Assembly (NCBI GenBank): GCA_965243635.1
Contig: OZ251574.1
Span: 4,464,001-4,528,000, forward strand
Length of the DNA: 64,000 nucleotides
Direction of reading: 5' to 3'
From: Rs1 sp000416275
GTDB taxonomy: Bacteria; Pseudomonadota; Gammaproteobacteria; Pseudomonadales; Balneatricaceae
In this document: positions 46,406 to 55,329 of the stretch, one piece after another
Layout: each line of letters starts with the position of its first letter
Numbering within the stretch: the first letter of the stretch is position 1
Notes under the pieces: model-generated
What the model was told of the DNA's origin: nothing
Seen by the model: the letters and a program-made list of their open reading frames with translations, nothing else
Database searches by the model: none
Translations under genes and position numbers: made by a program

Positions 46406-47401
46406 TTAATCGACGGCTTGAATGGCGGCGATAAGCTCTTTCAGTGCTGGATTTTTCTTCACTGCCATGGCATAGACAGGAGCCATTGCTGCTTGAAATT
46501 CAGACTTATCTTTAATTTCATTATACTTAACTCCCGCTTTTAGCACTTTCGCTTTTGATTGCGCTGAGCGCTCAGCCCATAACACCCGCTGCAACTTTGC
46601 CGACTCTACCGCCGCTTCCTTGACGCTCTTTTTATCCTCGCTGGACAAGGCATCCCAAGCGCGGATACTGACACACAGACACTCAGGCAAAATCAAGTGC
46701 TGAGTCCCCGAGTAATTGCCGGCTACGTCATAGTGGTTGGTTGACTCGTATGAAGGCCAGTTGTTTTCAGCCCCATCGACCACCCCAGTTTTCAGCGACT
46801 GATAAACTTCGGAAAACGCCATCGGTGTGGCATTGCCACCTAGCGCCTCGACCATCCCTACGAATAGCTCATTATTCATGACCCTGAATTTCAGACCTTT
46901 GACATCGGCCGGGGTTTTAATCACTACGCCACTGTTGTTATAGAATGAGCGGGCCCCAGAATCGTACCAAGATAGCGCGATAATACCTGCTTTCGCCATC
47001 GCAGCACTTAACTTCTCACCCACAGCACCATCCATTACTCGGTGCATGTGGTCCATATCCTTAAAGATAAACGGCAGAGAGACCACGTTCACTTCGGGAA
47101 CAGCAATACCCAGCGGCCCTAAATTAAATTCAGCAAAATCCACACCACCTAACTGCATTTGCGAAATAGCATCGGACTGACTACCTAATACACCGCCGTG
47201 ATAAACTTTGCCCCCGACACGACCATCGGTTTTTTTAGCGGCCAATTCAATAAATTTTTCCATGCCGATAGAGACCGGGTAATCTTTAACGTGGATATTC
47301 CAACCTTTCCAGTCCCCAGCTGAAGCTTGGGCGCTCACTAATGCAACGCTAGCAGCAAGAACTGCGGTTGCAACAACTTTCTTCGATAGTGCTTTTATCA
47401 T
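46406..47401 (-). CDS. dctP: TRAP transporter solute-binding protein DctP
   Basis: A 331-residue periplasmic binding protein with signal peptide (ending VALVSAQASA). DctP-family marks are GGVLGSQSDAISQMQLGGVD, the conserved Arg in KGLKFRVMNNELFVGMVEAL and GVVDGAENNWPSYES. That Arg usually grips a carboxylate of the ligand. The operon context suggests D-galacturonate or D-glucuronate. A GGAGAG ribosome site precedes the ATG. A GntR-type operator candidate lies about 75 bases upstream. Confidence 0.93.
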   Translation of the reverse strand: MIKALSKKVVATAVLAASVALVSAQASAGDWKGWNIHVKDYPVSIGMEKFIELAAKKTDGRVGGKVYHGGVLGSQSDAISQMQLGGVDFAEFNLGPLGIAVPEVNVVSLPFIFKDMDHMHRVMDGAVGEKLSAAMAKAGIIALSWYDSGARSFYNNSGVVIKTPADVKGLKFRVMNNELFVGMVEALGGNATPMAFSEVYQSLKTGVVDGAENNWPSYESTNHYDVAGNYSGTQHLILPECLCVSIRAWDALSSEDKKSVKEAAVESAKLQRVLWAERSAQSKAKVLKAGVKYNEIKDKSEFQAAMAPVYAMAVKKNPALKELIAAIQAVD

Positions 47402-47476
47402 TTTTATCTCTCCTCGAGTTGCTTTGTGTTATCCGACTACGTAAAGTAGTGAACGGAAGACAAATAGGATTACACA

Positions 47477-47490
47477 TCATATGTCATATG
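47477..47490. promoter_or_regulatory. Candidate GntR operator before dctP
   Basis: TCATATGTCATATG lies in the divergent region between dctP and the GntR gene and is repeated with two changes before kdgD (48316). A third half-like AGTCATATTATC follows at 47502. Shared sites upstream of two transcription units of one pathway, beside a GntR gene, suggest the operator of that regulator. Confidence 0.6.
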
Positions 47491-47559
47491 GTCAATACCT
47501 AAGTCATATTATCTCAATTATTTTATTTTGTTGAATACAGACAATTTCGGAACCAATAA

Positions 47560-48306
47560 ATGAGCTACAAGAGCAACAAAAAGCCTAGAGAAAACCTCAC
47601 CCAAAAGGTTATCGGCCTACTAAAATATCAAATAGAATCAGGCAGTTTAAAAGTCGGCGACAAACTCCCCACCGAACAACAGCTAATCCCTCAGTATGGC
47701 GTTAGCCGGACAGTCATACGCGAGGCCATTGCCAGCCTCAAAGCCGCGGGGCTACTAGAGTCTAAACACGGCGTCGGTGTCTTTGTCACCCAGCCACAAA
47801 GAAGCACTCAAAAACTAAACTTACTCCTGCAAAATTCGCATACAATCTCCGACACTATCGAAGCGCTAGAGCTGCGAGCGGCCGTAGAAGTAGAAGCGGC
47901 GGGCTTGGCAGCGACTCGCTGTTCACCCGCGCAAGAGGCGGAGATATTCGATTGCTACTACGCCTTCAAGGACAAAAAGGATACTCAACAACACACTGAG
48001 GAAGAAGATTTCAAGTTCCATGTCGCGATTGCCAAAGCCACCAATAATCAACACTTTGTCGACTTCCTCACTCTATTGGGCAGCAAGGTAATCCCCAGGG
48101 CGCGACTACTAGACGAAGTCGGCATTGAACCGACCACCGACATTGACCTACGACTCGATGACGAGCACAAGGAAATAGTTGAGGCGATTGCCGAAAGAGA
48201 CCCAGAACGGGCACGAAAAGCTATGAAAACTCACCTCAGCGGAGGCGCAAAACGCTACAAAGCACTGGCAAGATTGATCCAGAGAAAGAAAATGACCGCC
48301 AAATAA
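47560..48306 (+). CDS. GntR-family (FadR/FCD subfamily) regulator of uronate genes
   Basis: A 248-residue regulator. The winged helix covers LTQKVIGLLKYQIESGSLKV, GDKLPTEQQLIPQYGVSRTV and IREAIASLKAAGLLESKHGV; the all-helical FCD ligand domain starts near residue 95 (LELRAAVEVEAAGLAATRCS) with the metal-binding His pattern (FHVAIAKATNNQHF, DEHKEIVEAI). It lies between the divergent TRAP operon and kdgD. By analogy with ExuR/UxuR-type regulators it probably responds to a uronate or aldarate. Confidence 0.9.
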   Translation: MSYKSNKKPRENLTQKVIGLLKYQIESGSLKVGDKLPTEQQLIPQYGVSRTVIREAIASLKAAGLLESKHGVGVFVTQPQRSTQKLNLLLQNSHTISDTIEALELRAAVEVEAAGLAATRCSPAQEAEIFDCYYAFKDKKDTQQHTEEEDFKFHVAIAKATNNQHFVDFLTLLGSKVIPRARLLDEVGIEPTTDIDLRLDDEHKEIVEAIAERDPERARKAMKTHLSGGAKRYKALARLIQRKKMTAK

Positions 48307-48315
48307 AACAAGTCA

Positions 48316-48329
48316 TCATATGACATTTG
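48316..48329. promoter_or_regulatory. Candidate GntR operator before kdgD
   Basis: TCATATGACATTTG matches the site at 47477-47490 in 12 of 14 positions and lies between the GntR stop and kdgD, with a second part-copy TGACATTT overlapping its right side. It would place kdgD, gci and the lactone isomerase under the same control as the TRAP genes. Confidence 0.58.
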
Positions 48330-48410
48330 ACATTTTTCTGGATACATAATATAACTATAGCATTATTGGTATTAACACTTTAATTCACCTCTATTGTTAT
48401 GGAACATTGC

Positions 48411-49316
48411 ATGCATTATTTAGAACTTAAGCAAAAAATCAGCTCGGGGCTTTTGTCTTTCCCGGTCACCCACTTTGACAAGAGCACTTTTAATTTTGAC
48501 AAAAAAGCCTATCAAGACCACATCTCTTGGCAGACACAGTACGATGCCGCCGGTTTATTTGCCGCGGGCGGCACCGGCGAACTATTTTCGTTAACGCCTC
48601 GAGAAATCCCTGAAATAGTCGCGGCTGCCAAAGAAGTCGCCGGAGAAATCCCGATTCTCTCCGGGTGCGGCTACGGCACTAGAATGGCTATCGAGATCGC
48701 CAAAGCGACTGAAGCCAAAGGAGCCGACGGCCTGCTATTACTACCTCACTATTTGATTGGCGCCACCCAAGAGGGACTGTTCAACCACATAAAAAGCGTC
48801 TGCGATAGCGTCTCGATGGGAATTATTATTTACAATCGCGCCAACTCCGTGGTCAATGCCACTACAGTGCAGCGCCTAGCGGATGCCTGCCCCAATTTAA
48901 TTGGCTTTAAAGACGGCACCGGCGACATCAATAAAGTACGGGAGATTTGCGCTTTACTCGGAGATAGACTGGTCTTTATCGGCGGCATGCCCACCCACGA
49001 AATGTTCGCCGAAGCTTACGATGCGATGGGAGTAACTACTTACTCTTCAGCAGTGTTTAACTTTGTACCGGAAATGGCACTGAATTTTTTTCAGGCGATG
49101 CGCAACAAGGACAAAGCCTTTATGAACAAAGTATTGGTCGATTTTTTCTATCCTTTTGCCAAGATCAGAGATCGTGGCAATGGCTATCCGGTGTCTATCG
49201 TTAAAGCGGGACTGCGCGCTGTCGGGCGCGATCCGGGGCCAGTGCGCACCCCGCTTACCGATTTAACCGAAGAAGAGCAATTAATGCTGACGAGCGTGGT
49301 TAAAAACTACCGCTAA
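48411..49316 (+). CDS. kdgD: 5-dehydro-4-deoxyglucarate dehydratase
   Basis: A 301-residue barrel of the dihydrodipicolinate-synthase superfamily that dehydrates and decarboxylates 5-dehydro-4-deoxy-D-glucarate to 2-oxoglutarate semialdehyde (EC 4.2.1.41). Schiff-base Lys is in LIGFKDGTGD and the catalytic Tyr in GIIIYNRANSVV; GLLSFPVTHF and GLFAAGGTGELFSLTPRE are typical of KdgD. I choose the ATG at 48411, which has GGA upstream; one at 48399 would add four residues. It starts the plus-strand catabolic run kdgD-gci-lactone isomerase. Confidence 0.93.
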   Translation: MHYLELKQKISSGLLSFPVTHFDKSTFNFDKKAYQDHISWQTQYDAAGLFAAGGTGELFSLTPREIPEIVAAAKEVAGEIPILSGCGYGTRMAIEIAKATEAKGADGLLLLPHYLIGATQEGLFNHIKSVCDSVSMGIIIYNRANSVVNATTVQRLADACPNLIGFKDGTGDINKVREICALLGDRLVFIGGMPTHEMFAEAYDAMGVTTYSSAVFNFVPEMALNFFQAMRNKDKAFMNKVLVDFFYPFAKIRDRGNGYPVSIVKAGLRAVGRDPGPVRTPLTDLTEEEQLMLTSVVKNYR

Positions 49317-49359
49317 ACAGTCAGTTTAAGCCAGACTATTTCTACTTGAGGATATATAC

Positions 49360-50490
49360 ATGATAATCTCGGCGGTTCACACTCACCTACTGCACCACGA
49401 CTTAGAACAACCTTTCCAGTCAGCGTTTTCCACCTTTTACAACAGGCGTCACATGTTGGTCGAAATTGTCTGCGACAACGGTTTAGTCGGCTGGGGTGAG
49501 TGCTTGGGGCCCGCTGATATTAACGTCGCCATCGTCAAGATGATGACTCCGCTACTCATCGGTAAACCGGCCTTAAATATTGAACCTATTTGGAACGAGC
49601 TGTACAGCCAATTCCGCGATCAGGGGCAGCGCGGCGCTACTCTGACCGCGATTAGTGGCATTGATATTGCCCTGTGGGACTTATCTGGAAAATATTACAA
49701 CCAACCTATTTATCAATTACTCGGCGGTGCTTATCGCAAGCAGATCCCCGCCTACGCTACCGGTGGTTTTCGCTTAGTCGGGCAAGACCGAATATCCTCT
49801 TTAATCGCAGAGACAACTGGCTACGTGGCACAGGGGTTTAAGGCACTGAAGATAAAAATAGGTTTTGGCGTCGACTTAGACATCGCTGCTATAGCGGCGG
49901 TACGTCAAGCGATCGGCAAAAAAATTAGCTTAATGATTGATGCCAATCACGGTTATGACTTACCAGATGCCATTAAAATCGGGCAATTAGCGGCTCAATA
50001 CGATATCGATTGGTTTGAAGAACCGGTGATTCCCGAGGCATTAAACTGCTACCGAGAAATGCGTAATCGTCAACCTATTCCCGTCGCCGGTGGGGAGACT
50101 TGGCACAGTCGCTGGGGCATCAACGAAGCACTAAAACAGCAGACGGTGGACATTATCCAACCTGATGTTTGCGGAGTGGGCGGTTTAACTGAAGCGAGAA
50201 AAATAATTACCCTCGCCGAAATACATCATGTGCGTTTGGTACCACATGTTTGGGGAACCAACATCGCCATGGCTGCTGGCCTGCATTTTCACGCAATCCT
50301 CCCCCCAACACCTAATGCCCACGAGGCAAGATCGGCGTATTTTGAGTTCGATCAGACCCACAATCCCTTCCGCAATGCCATTGTAGAAGCGCCAATCCAA
50401 CATCATCAGGGCATCATTCAAGTTCCGGATGGTCCGGGCCTGGGGATAAAAGTAATTCGCGAAAAGCTCCGCGAGTTTGCCCCCGTATGA
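49360..50490 (+). CDS. gci: D-galactarolactone cycloisomerase
   Basis: A 376-residue enolase-superfamily enzyme (mandelate racemase group) that opens D-galactaro-1,4-lactone to 5-dehydro-4-deoxy-D-glucarate (EC 5.5.1.27). It closely resembles Agrobacterium Gci over its length: LVEIVCDNGLVGWGECLGPA, RDQGQRGATLTAISGIDIAL, KIKIGFGVD. Catalytic and metal residues are visible: the Lys pair in KALKIKIG, Asp in MIDANHG, Glu in WFEEPV and GGETWH, His in LVPHVWG. It lies 43 bases after kdgD and overlaps the next gene by four bases. Confidence 0.92.
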   Translation: MIISAVHTHLLHHDLEQPFQSAFSTFYNRRHMLVEIVCDNGLVGWGECLGPADINVAIVKMMTPLLIGKPALNIEPIWNELYSQFRDQGQRGATLTAISGIDIALWDLSGKYYNQPIYQLLGGAYRKQIPAYATGGFRLVGQDRISSLIAETTGYVAQGFKALKIKIGFGVDLDIAAIAAVRQAIGKKISLMIDANHGYDLPDAIKIGQLAAQYDIDWFEEPVIPEALNCYREMRNRQPIPVAGGETWHSRWGINEALKQQTVDIIQPDVCGVGGLTEARKIITLAEIHHVRLVPHVWGTNIAMAAGLHFHAILPPTPNAHEARSAYFEFDQTHNPFRNAIVEAPIQHHQGIIQVPDGPGLGIKVIREKLREFAPV

Positions 50491-51353
50491 AACAGCCGAC
50501 CCCACTACGCAAAATAACGGGCACCGCACCCAACACGACACTGCCCAAGGGCAGCATCGATAGCCATATGCACATTTATGCTCGTGACTATCCAACACAA
50601 GCGGGCGGCCCTCAATCGCCGAGCGACTTCGCTGGGCTTGATAAATATCGCCAAGTACAAGCGTGGCTCGGCTTAGAGCGATTGGTAATAGTACAAGCAA
50701 ACGCTCATCAACAGGACAATAGCTGCCTGCTAAACGCCCTCAACCACTTTGGTGATTCCAGTCGCGGTGTTGCCTGCATTAGACCCAACACACCCGAGAG
50801 CACTCTTGAAGAATATCATCGACAAGGCGTTCGCGCCGCTCGAATAATGGAGCTCGGCGGCGCCACGCGCCTGCATGATTTACTGGCTGTCAACTCACTA
50901 GTGCAACCTTTCAATTGGAGCTGCATCGTGCAATTTGATGGCAACCAAATCAATCAGCACAGCGCACTACTGCAAAAAATCCAAGGGAACTACGTCTTAG
51001 ATCACCATGCAAAATTCATGCGGCCAATCAGTGTCGACAGCTCAGAATTTAGCACTCTGTTAAAGTTAATCGACCGAGGTAATTGTTATTTCAAACTGGC
51101 TGGCTGCTATGAAACATCAAGATCGGGCTATCCTGATTATGCAGATTTAGCGAAGGTCGCTAAAGCTTTAATAGCGCATGCGCCACAGCGTATTATCTGG
51201 GGATCAAACTGGCCGCACGTCTCCAAACCAGCCACGGACACTCCCGATGATGGTCAGCTTTTAGACACAGTTTGCAGCTGGATACCGAGCCGCCAAGTAC
51301 TGCGACAAATATTTGTCGACAACCCCGCCAAACTATACGATTTCAGTCAATAA
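50487..51353 (+). CDS. D-galactarolactone isomerase (amidohydrolase family)
   Basis: A 288-residue amidohydrolase-superfamily protein (2-pyrone-4,6-dicarboxylate lactonase-like). Metal-ligand motif DSHMHIY begins the barrel; LERLVIVQANAHQQDN, NYVLDHHAKF and IIWGSNWPHVSKP follow. In Agrobacterium, a protein of this family converts the 1,5-lactone made by Udh to the 1,4-lactone used by Gci (EC 5.4.1.4). The 4-base overlap with gci and the pathway context favour this role over a plain lactonase. Confidence 0.86.
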   Translation: MKQPTPLRKITGTAPNTTLPKGSIDSHMHIYARDYPTQAGGPQSPSDFAGLDKYRQVQAWLGLERLVIVQANAHQQDNSCLLNALNHFGDSSRGVACIRPNTPESTLEEYHRQGVRAARIMELGGATRLHDLLAVNSLVQPFNWSCIVQFDGNQINQHSALLQKIQGNYVLDHHAKFMRPISVDSSEFSTLLKLIDRGNCYFKLAGCYETSRSGYPDYADLAKVAKALIAHAPQRIIWGSNWPHVSKPATDTPDDGQLLDTVCSWIPSRQVLRQIFVDNPAKLYDFSQ

Positions 51354-51389
51354 CCTCAATCAACTACACCCCTAGCGCAAAGTTCTTGC

Positions 51390-52277
51390 CTACAACACAA
51401 AATATAGAGCGATTGGCAACACCAGTAAACTGCCAATATTGCCGATCAAGACGATGGAGGCGACCTGTTCTGGCTGTTGATTGTATTTCTCTGCCACCAT
51501 GTAGTTCAGCAGCGCCGGTGGCAGTGCGGAAAACACGATCAAATAGGCGAAATGCTCGCTGCTTAAATTGAAAAATGGCTGAATTAAAAGCGCCACTAAC
51601 ACGCCACTCACCGGCGCTAAAATGGCTCCCCAAATACCTACTTTCCAACTGGAGAAATCGATGTCTATCATCCGCACTCCCAGCGAAAACAACATCAATG
51701 GCACACATACTTTAGCCATCATGTCTAACGAGGTGCTGACGTTTTCAGGGATCGCTATATTAAAACTCGAAAAGGCCAGGCCGGCGAGTGTCGCCAAGAT
51801 CATCGGTAACTTTAAAGCATTTAGTGGATTGGTTTTTCTATCGAGAATATAAATCCCCAAGGTAAAATGTAGAAACATTTCCACAATAAATAACACTACC
51901 GCAGCATTTAAGGCGGCCTCGCCAAAAGCGAGTAACAGCAATGGTAGGCCTAAATTACCGCTATTACTGAACATCATCGGCGGCAGGAACGTCTTGACCT
52001 CAACTTTCAGCAGTTTGCACACCGGATACAGTAGAACACCTGAACCAATAATAATAATCACCGCGGCCATCGCTAAATCTTGCAGTGCGCCAAAGGCAAA
52101 AGATTTGGCTGACAGGACAGAGAAAATCAGGATCGGAATAAATACATCGATGTTGAGACTATTCGCCACACTCATATTGGTTGGCTTGCGGCGCGCGTAT
52201 ACAAAGCCGATAGTAACTATCATCAGCATTGGAAAAATAGTCGCAAAAATGCGCTCAACTATTATGCTTAATTCCAC
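51390..52277 (-). CDS. AEC-family membrane transporter (auxin-efflux-carrier type)
   Basis: A 295-residue protein with about ten membrane helices. The family motif FSNSGNLGLPLLLLAFGEAA and the C-terminal LIVFSALPPALLNYMVAEKY with GNIGSLLVLPI are present. Such carriers move malate, malonate or other small acids. It begins with GTG at 52277, with TAAGGA six bases upstream. It converges on the uronate genes and has no partner gene on its own strand, so its substrate is not known; an organic acid is a fair guess. Confidence 0.88.
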   Translation of the reverse strand: MELSIIVERIFATIFPMLMIVTIGFVYARRKPTNMSVANSLNIDVFIPILIFSVLSAKSFAFGALQDLAMAAVIIIIGSGVLLYPVCKLLKVEVKTFLPPMMFSNSGNLGLPLLLLAFGEAALNAAVVLFIVEMFLHFTLGIYILDRKTNPLNALKLPMILATLAGLAFSSFNIAIPENVSTSLDMMAKVCVPLMLFSLGVRMIDIDFSSWKVGIWGAILAPVSGVLVALLIQPFFNLSSEHFAYLIVFSALPPALLNYMVAEKYNQQPEQVASIVLIGNIGSLLVLPIALYFVL

Positions 52278-52415
52278 GTTAATTCCTTAATCACTTTCGA
52301 TTGGCTAAAGCCTGCTTAATCCGCAGCGATATTAATCGCCGCTTCGCTATATGCTGGCGAGGGCCAGCTTATTTCAGCTGAGTTTACAGTCATTTAGCCG
52401 CTGAGAAAAGTATCT

Positions 52416-52582
52416 CTAGGAGTCTGTTGGGATTGACCGATCGCAGCGAGAAAAATAAGATTTGAGGCAGAATTTTTGCTCTTTTGCGGCGAATAGCATG
52501 CTATTTAACGAGAAAGAACAGGAAATGTGGCCAAATTCTGTTTTTTCGCGGTAGATTAGTGTCGAGTCCGACAGGCTCCTAG
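52416..52582. repeat. MITE-like element, GGAGCCTGTCGGG family (167 bp)
   Basis: The left end CTAGGAGTCTGTTGGG and the right end TCCGACAGGCTCCTAG are inverted with about three mismatches. The interior (tttgctcttttgcggc and a second AT-rich half) is homologous to the interior of the element at 57885-58045. It carries no gene. It lies in the 820-base gap upstream of the AEC gene. Confidence 0.72.
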
Positions 52583-52631
52583 AAAGCTACCGCTGTCACA
52601 GCAAAAACTATCACAGCGGTAACGGTGAATT

Positions 52632-52835
52632 TTAATTAATCTGCACGCCGTAAATTTTGGCGATTGCATCTCACATTTTGTTCGCTGAAATCCCCCCCTG
52701 AAGTGCTCCAGATAGTGTCACTGACTTGATGTACTCTGCCCGCTTTTACGGCTCTTAGATTCATCCACATCGTTTCATTCATCCACTCGTCTTCTACAGC
52801 GGTGCTTTTATGGTCTTTGTCATCCCATTTAAAAT
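52632..52835 (-). pseudogene. C-terminal remnant of an iron-siderophore-type binding protein
   Basis: On the minus strand the sequence encodes AVEDEWMNETMWMNLRAVKA, then GRVHQVSDTIWSTSGG, the C-terminal pattern of FecB/FepB-type periplasmic binding proteins (…AVKxGRVYxVxDxIWxTxGG). After a run of seven G the frame shifts and the expected end DAIAKIYGVQIN with TAA (52634-52632) follows, with one stop between. No N-terminal three quarters of the gene can be found upstream. This is a dead fragment of an iron uptake gene. The rest of 52836-52980 shows nothing I can name. Confidence 0.68.
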
Positions 52836-52980
52836 AGAATATTCATTCGTTGGATGTTATCTTTTCGGATCTAGTGGACTCAGAAGATGATTCAATTATT
52901 AAATTTCCCTTTGAGAAGCTCGATTGATTATGCAAGTGCACTAATTGAGGTGATTAAAGCAACCTCCAAACCTTGTCACC

Positions 52981-53052
52981 TACCTCAATCAGTGACTTCC
53001 AAGCGGCGCGTAGCATCAGCTATTGATCCACTATCAAGCCACGGATTCAGCT
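52981..53052. repeat. TACCTGAATCAGTGACTTC family repeat
   Basis: tacctcaatcagtgacttcc at the left and agccacggattcagct at the right match the two ends of the element at 34824-36942. It lies 45 bases before the phosphatase gene at 53097. Confidence 0.55.
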
Positions 53053-53096
53053 AAAATATAGAGAGATAGACTATTAATATTGATGAACAGCTACCC

Positions 53097-54470
53097 ATGT
53101 TCAACGACAGCTGTTGCTCGCTCACCCATAGAGCAATGCTGCTGAGTTTGAGTTTAAGCTTCTTCACTAGCTGCTATCTATATGCAAATTTTGCGGCGTC
53201 ACTACTTGAGCTACCGAGTTTGCTATTTGTGGTAGACAGCTACCAAGTGCTGTTGAAGTGGATGATTATTCCCTATGCCAGCTCACTGCTCTGCTACTGC
53301 GCATTTTTTCTGCTGTTTAAAAAAATCGTCGATTTACGCCGCCTACTGGCAAAGTTGAGTTGGGCGGTGCTGATTGCCAGCAGCGTTTTTTTGCTCTATC
53401 CACTTAAATTTAGCCAGCCGTTCCCACAGCTTGACGGGCTGCTATTTACGCAAGCTTTCTCGCTGTTACACGGTATCGATCAGCCCTATAATCAAGCGCC
53501 TTCACTACATGTGATTTTTGCCGTTATCTTTTACAGCGAGATTGTAAAACTCACTCGCAACACGACACTGCGCGCTATCTCAAGAGCCTGGTTTGCGCTG
53601 ATTATTGTCTCGACTTGGTTTACTCTACAGCATCATAGCATCGATATAATTAGCGGCTTAGCCGTAGGCGTGACAATTAACCTCCTGATTAAACACAGTG
53701 CGCACTACGCAAGTTCGCTGTATTTAATGGCGGGTGGTTTAAGCATGTTGGCGATGCATTTTCTGGCAGATAAATGTTACCCGGCAATGGTGATGATGGC
53801 TTATCTAGCGACTAGTTTGCTGGCAACTAGCCTGGTTTACAGTTTTAACGAGCCGCGCTGGCTGGGTAAAAGATCCGGTAGACTATCTATTTATCGAGGG
53901 CTGTTGTTTGCCCCTTATTTACTGGGCTATCAATTGACTTGGTGGTTAAATAATCGTTATTTTCCCAATTCGCAACGACTGACTAAGGTCACTGAACAGC
54001 TGTGGCTGGGGCCTAAGTTAAAGCCTGCGCTAGTCACATTACTACCCGCAGAGGTCAGTGTTTTTGATTTAACCGCGGAGCTCAACGAGCAGCCGTCACT
54101 GCTGACAGGTCAGTATCAAAATTTTCCACTGTTAGATTTACAGGCGCCCAGTGCCGGGCAATTAGCCAGCATCATGTCGAGTTTACTTGCTCAGCTAAAA
54201 TCACAAGCACAAGTAGATGGCACACCTTTAGCTAGCAGATCTACGCCAGTCGTTTATTTACATTGCGCGATGGGTTATAGCCGCTGCTATTTGCTGGCCT
54301 GCCTATATTTGATGATCGATAGAGGCTATTCACCTAGTCGCGCGCGCCAGTATTTGACGGCACTCGGTGGCTCGGTTAAATTGGGCGCGCAATACTTGTC
54401 GGACAACCAGCTATTAGCTATCGCCGAGCGCTGTAAAAGAGCCGCACTGGAACTCAACAATGTTACATAA
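53097..54470 (+). CDS. PAP2 phosphatase fused to a dual-specificity phosphatase (YnbD-like)
   Basis: A 457-residue membrane protein in two parts. The N-terminal PAP2-like domain has about seven membrane helices with PSLH (135-138) and HHSID (179-183), matching the second and third acid-phosphatase motifs. The C-terminal cytoplasmic domain is a protein-tyrosine/dual-specificity phosphatase with the active-site loop HCAMGYSRC (HCx5R) near residue 395. E. coli YnbD has the same fusion, and the next gene is a YnbB-like CDP-diglyceride synthase, so this is part of a ynb-like set. It probably acts on lipid phosphates; the substrate is unknown. Confidence 0.82.
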   Translation: MFNDSCCSLTHRAMLLSLSLSFFTSCYLYANFAASLLELPSLLFVVDSYQVLLKWMIIPYASSLLCYCAFFLLFKKIVDLRRLLAKLSWAVLIASSVFLLYPLKFSQPFPQLDGLLFTQAFSLLHGIDQPYNQAPSLHVIFAVIFYSEIVKLTRNTTLRAISRAWFALIIVSTWFTLQHHSIDIISGLAVGVTINLLIKHSAHYASSLYLMAGGLSMLAMHFLADKCYPAMVMMAYLATSLLATSLVYSFNEPRWLGKRSGRLSIYRGLLFAPYLLGYQLTWWLNNRYFPNSQRLTKVTEQLWLGPKLKPALVTLLPAEVSVFDLTAELNEQPSLLTGQYQNFPLLDLQAPSAGQLASIMSSLLAQLKSQAQVDGTPLASRSTPVVYLHCAMGYSRCYLLACLYLMIDRGYSPSRARQYLTALGGSVKLGAQYLSDNQLLAIAERCKRAALELNNVT

Positions 54471-55329
54471 TAGCTTTATCTTACTCAGTATTTTACTGGC
54501 TGCTTTAAGCGTATTTATTCCACTGATTCGCCGCTATTCCTGGCATACAGAAAAATTGCAACTCTATCAAAGAATCACCACTTGGTGGTATATCATCGCC
54601 GTTATCTTATTGGCTGGCTTCAATCTGTGGAGTTTGTATACACTGACCGCAGTAGTGATTTGTTGCTGCCTCTATGAATTGGCCAAGATTAATCAGCTGC
54701 AACTTTCCTGGCGATGGCTGCTGCCTGTGCTGCTCTGTTTAGCGCTACAGTGGTGTATAGCCTGGCAGGCTTGGATTTTATTACTATTGGTGACATCGCT
54801 CTTAATCGCTGCTCTCTACTGGTTGTCATCGACCATTTTGCGCGCTAAAAAGCGGCTGCTGTTGATTGCCGCGAGCGCTAGTTGGATTTTGGGGCTCAGT
54901 GCGATTAGCGCTATTTTAAGTGCATCACCAATGCTGACCGGCATCGGCAATTTGCTATTTTTAGTGGTGATTTGCCAGGGGAATGATGTCGCTCAGTACT
55001 GCTGGGGGAAATCTCTGGGGGGAAAACAGATCTCACCGACCTTGAGCCCCAACAAAACTTGGGCCGGTTTCTTGGGCGGTTTGAGCACGCTCAGTGTTAT
55101 TGGCTTTTGGCTGGGGCCGCTACTTACCCAGCTGTCAGCATTTGAAGCGGCGCTTGGCGCGGCATTAATCTGTCTGTTTGGTTTTTTCGGTGATTTATCA
55201 GTGTCGGCGCTGAAGCGTTTTTATAAAATAAAAGACACCGGTACTATGCTGCCCGGACACGGGGGGATGGGCGACAGAGTCGATAGTTTACTGCTCAGCA
55301 GCTGGCTATTTTATTTTTTTCTATTCTGA
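54460..55329 (+). CDS. CdsA-family phosphatidate cytidylyltransferase (YnbB-like)
   Basis: A 289-residue protein with about eight membrane helices that should make CDP-diacylglycerol or a related CDP-activated lipid from CTP. The family signature is complete: SALKRFYKIKDTGTMLPGHG then GMGDRVDS, and GNDVAQYCWGKSLGGKQISP precedes it. It overlaps the phosphatase gene by 11 bases. In E. coli ynbA-ynbB-ynbC-ynbD a CDP-alcohol transferase and a hydrolase are also present; here only the D and B functions remain. Its stop codon overlaps the end of a repeat element. Confidence 0.87.
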   Translation: MLHNSFILLSILLAALSVFIPLIRRYSWHTEKLQLYQRITTWWYIIAVILLAGFNLWSLYTLTAVVICCCLYELAKINQLQLSWRWLLPVLLCLALQWCIAWQAWILLLLVTSLLIAALYWLSSTILRAKKRLLLIAASASWILGLSAISAILSASPMLTGIGNLLFLVVICQGNDVAQYCWGKSLGGKQISPTLSPNKTWAGFLGGLSTLSVIGFWLGPLLTQLSAFEAALGAALICLFGFFGDLSVSALKRFYKIKDTGTMLPGHGGMGDRVDSLLLSSWLFYFFLF

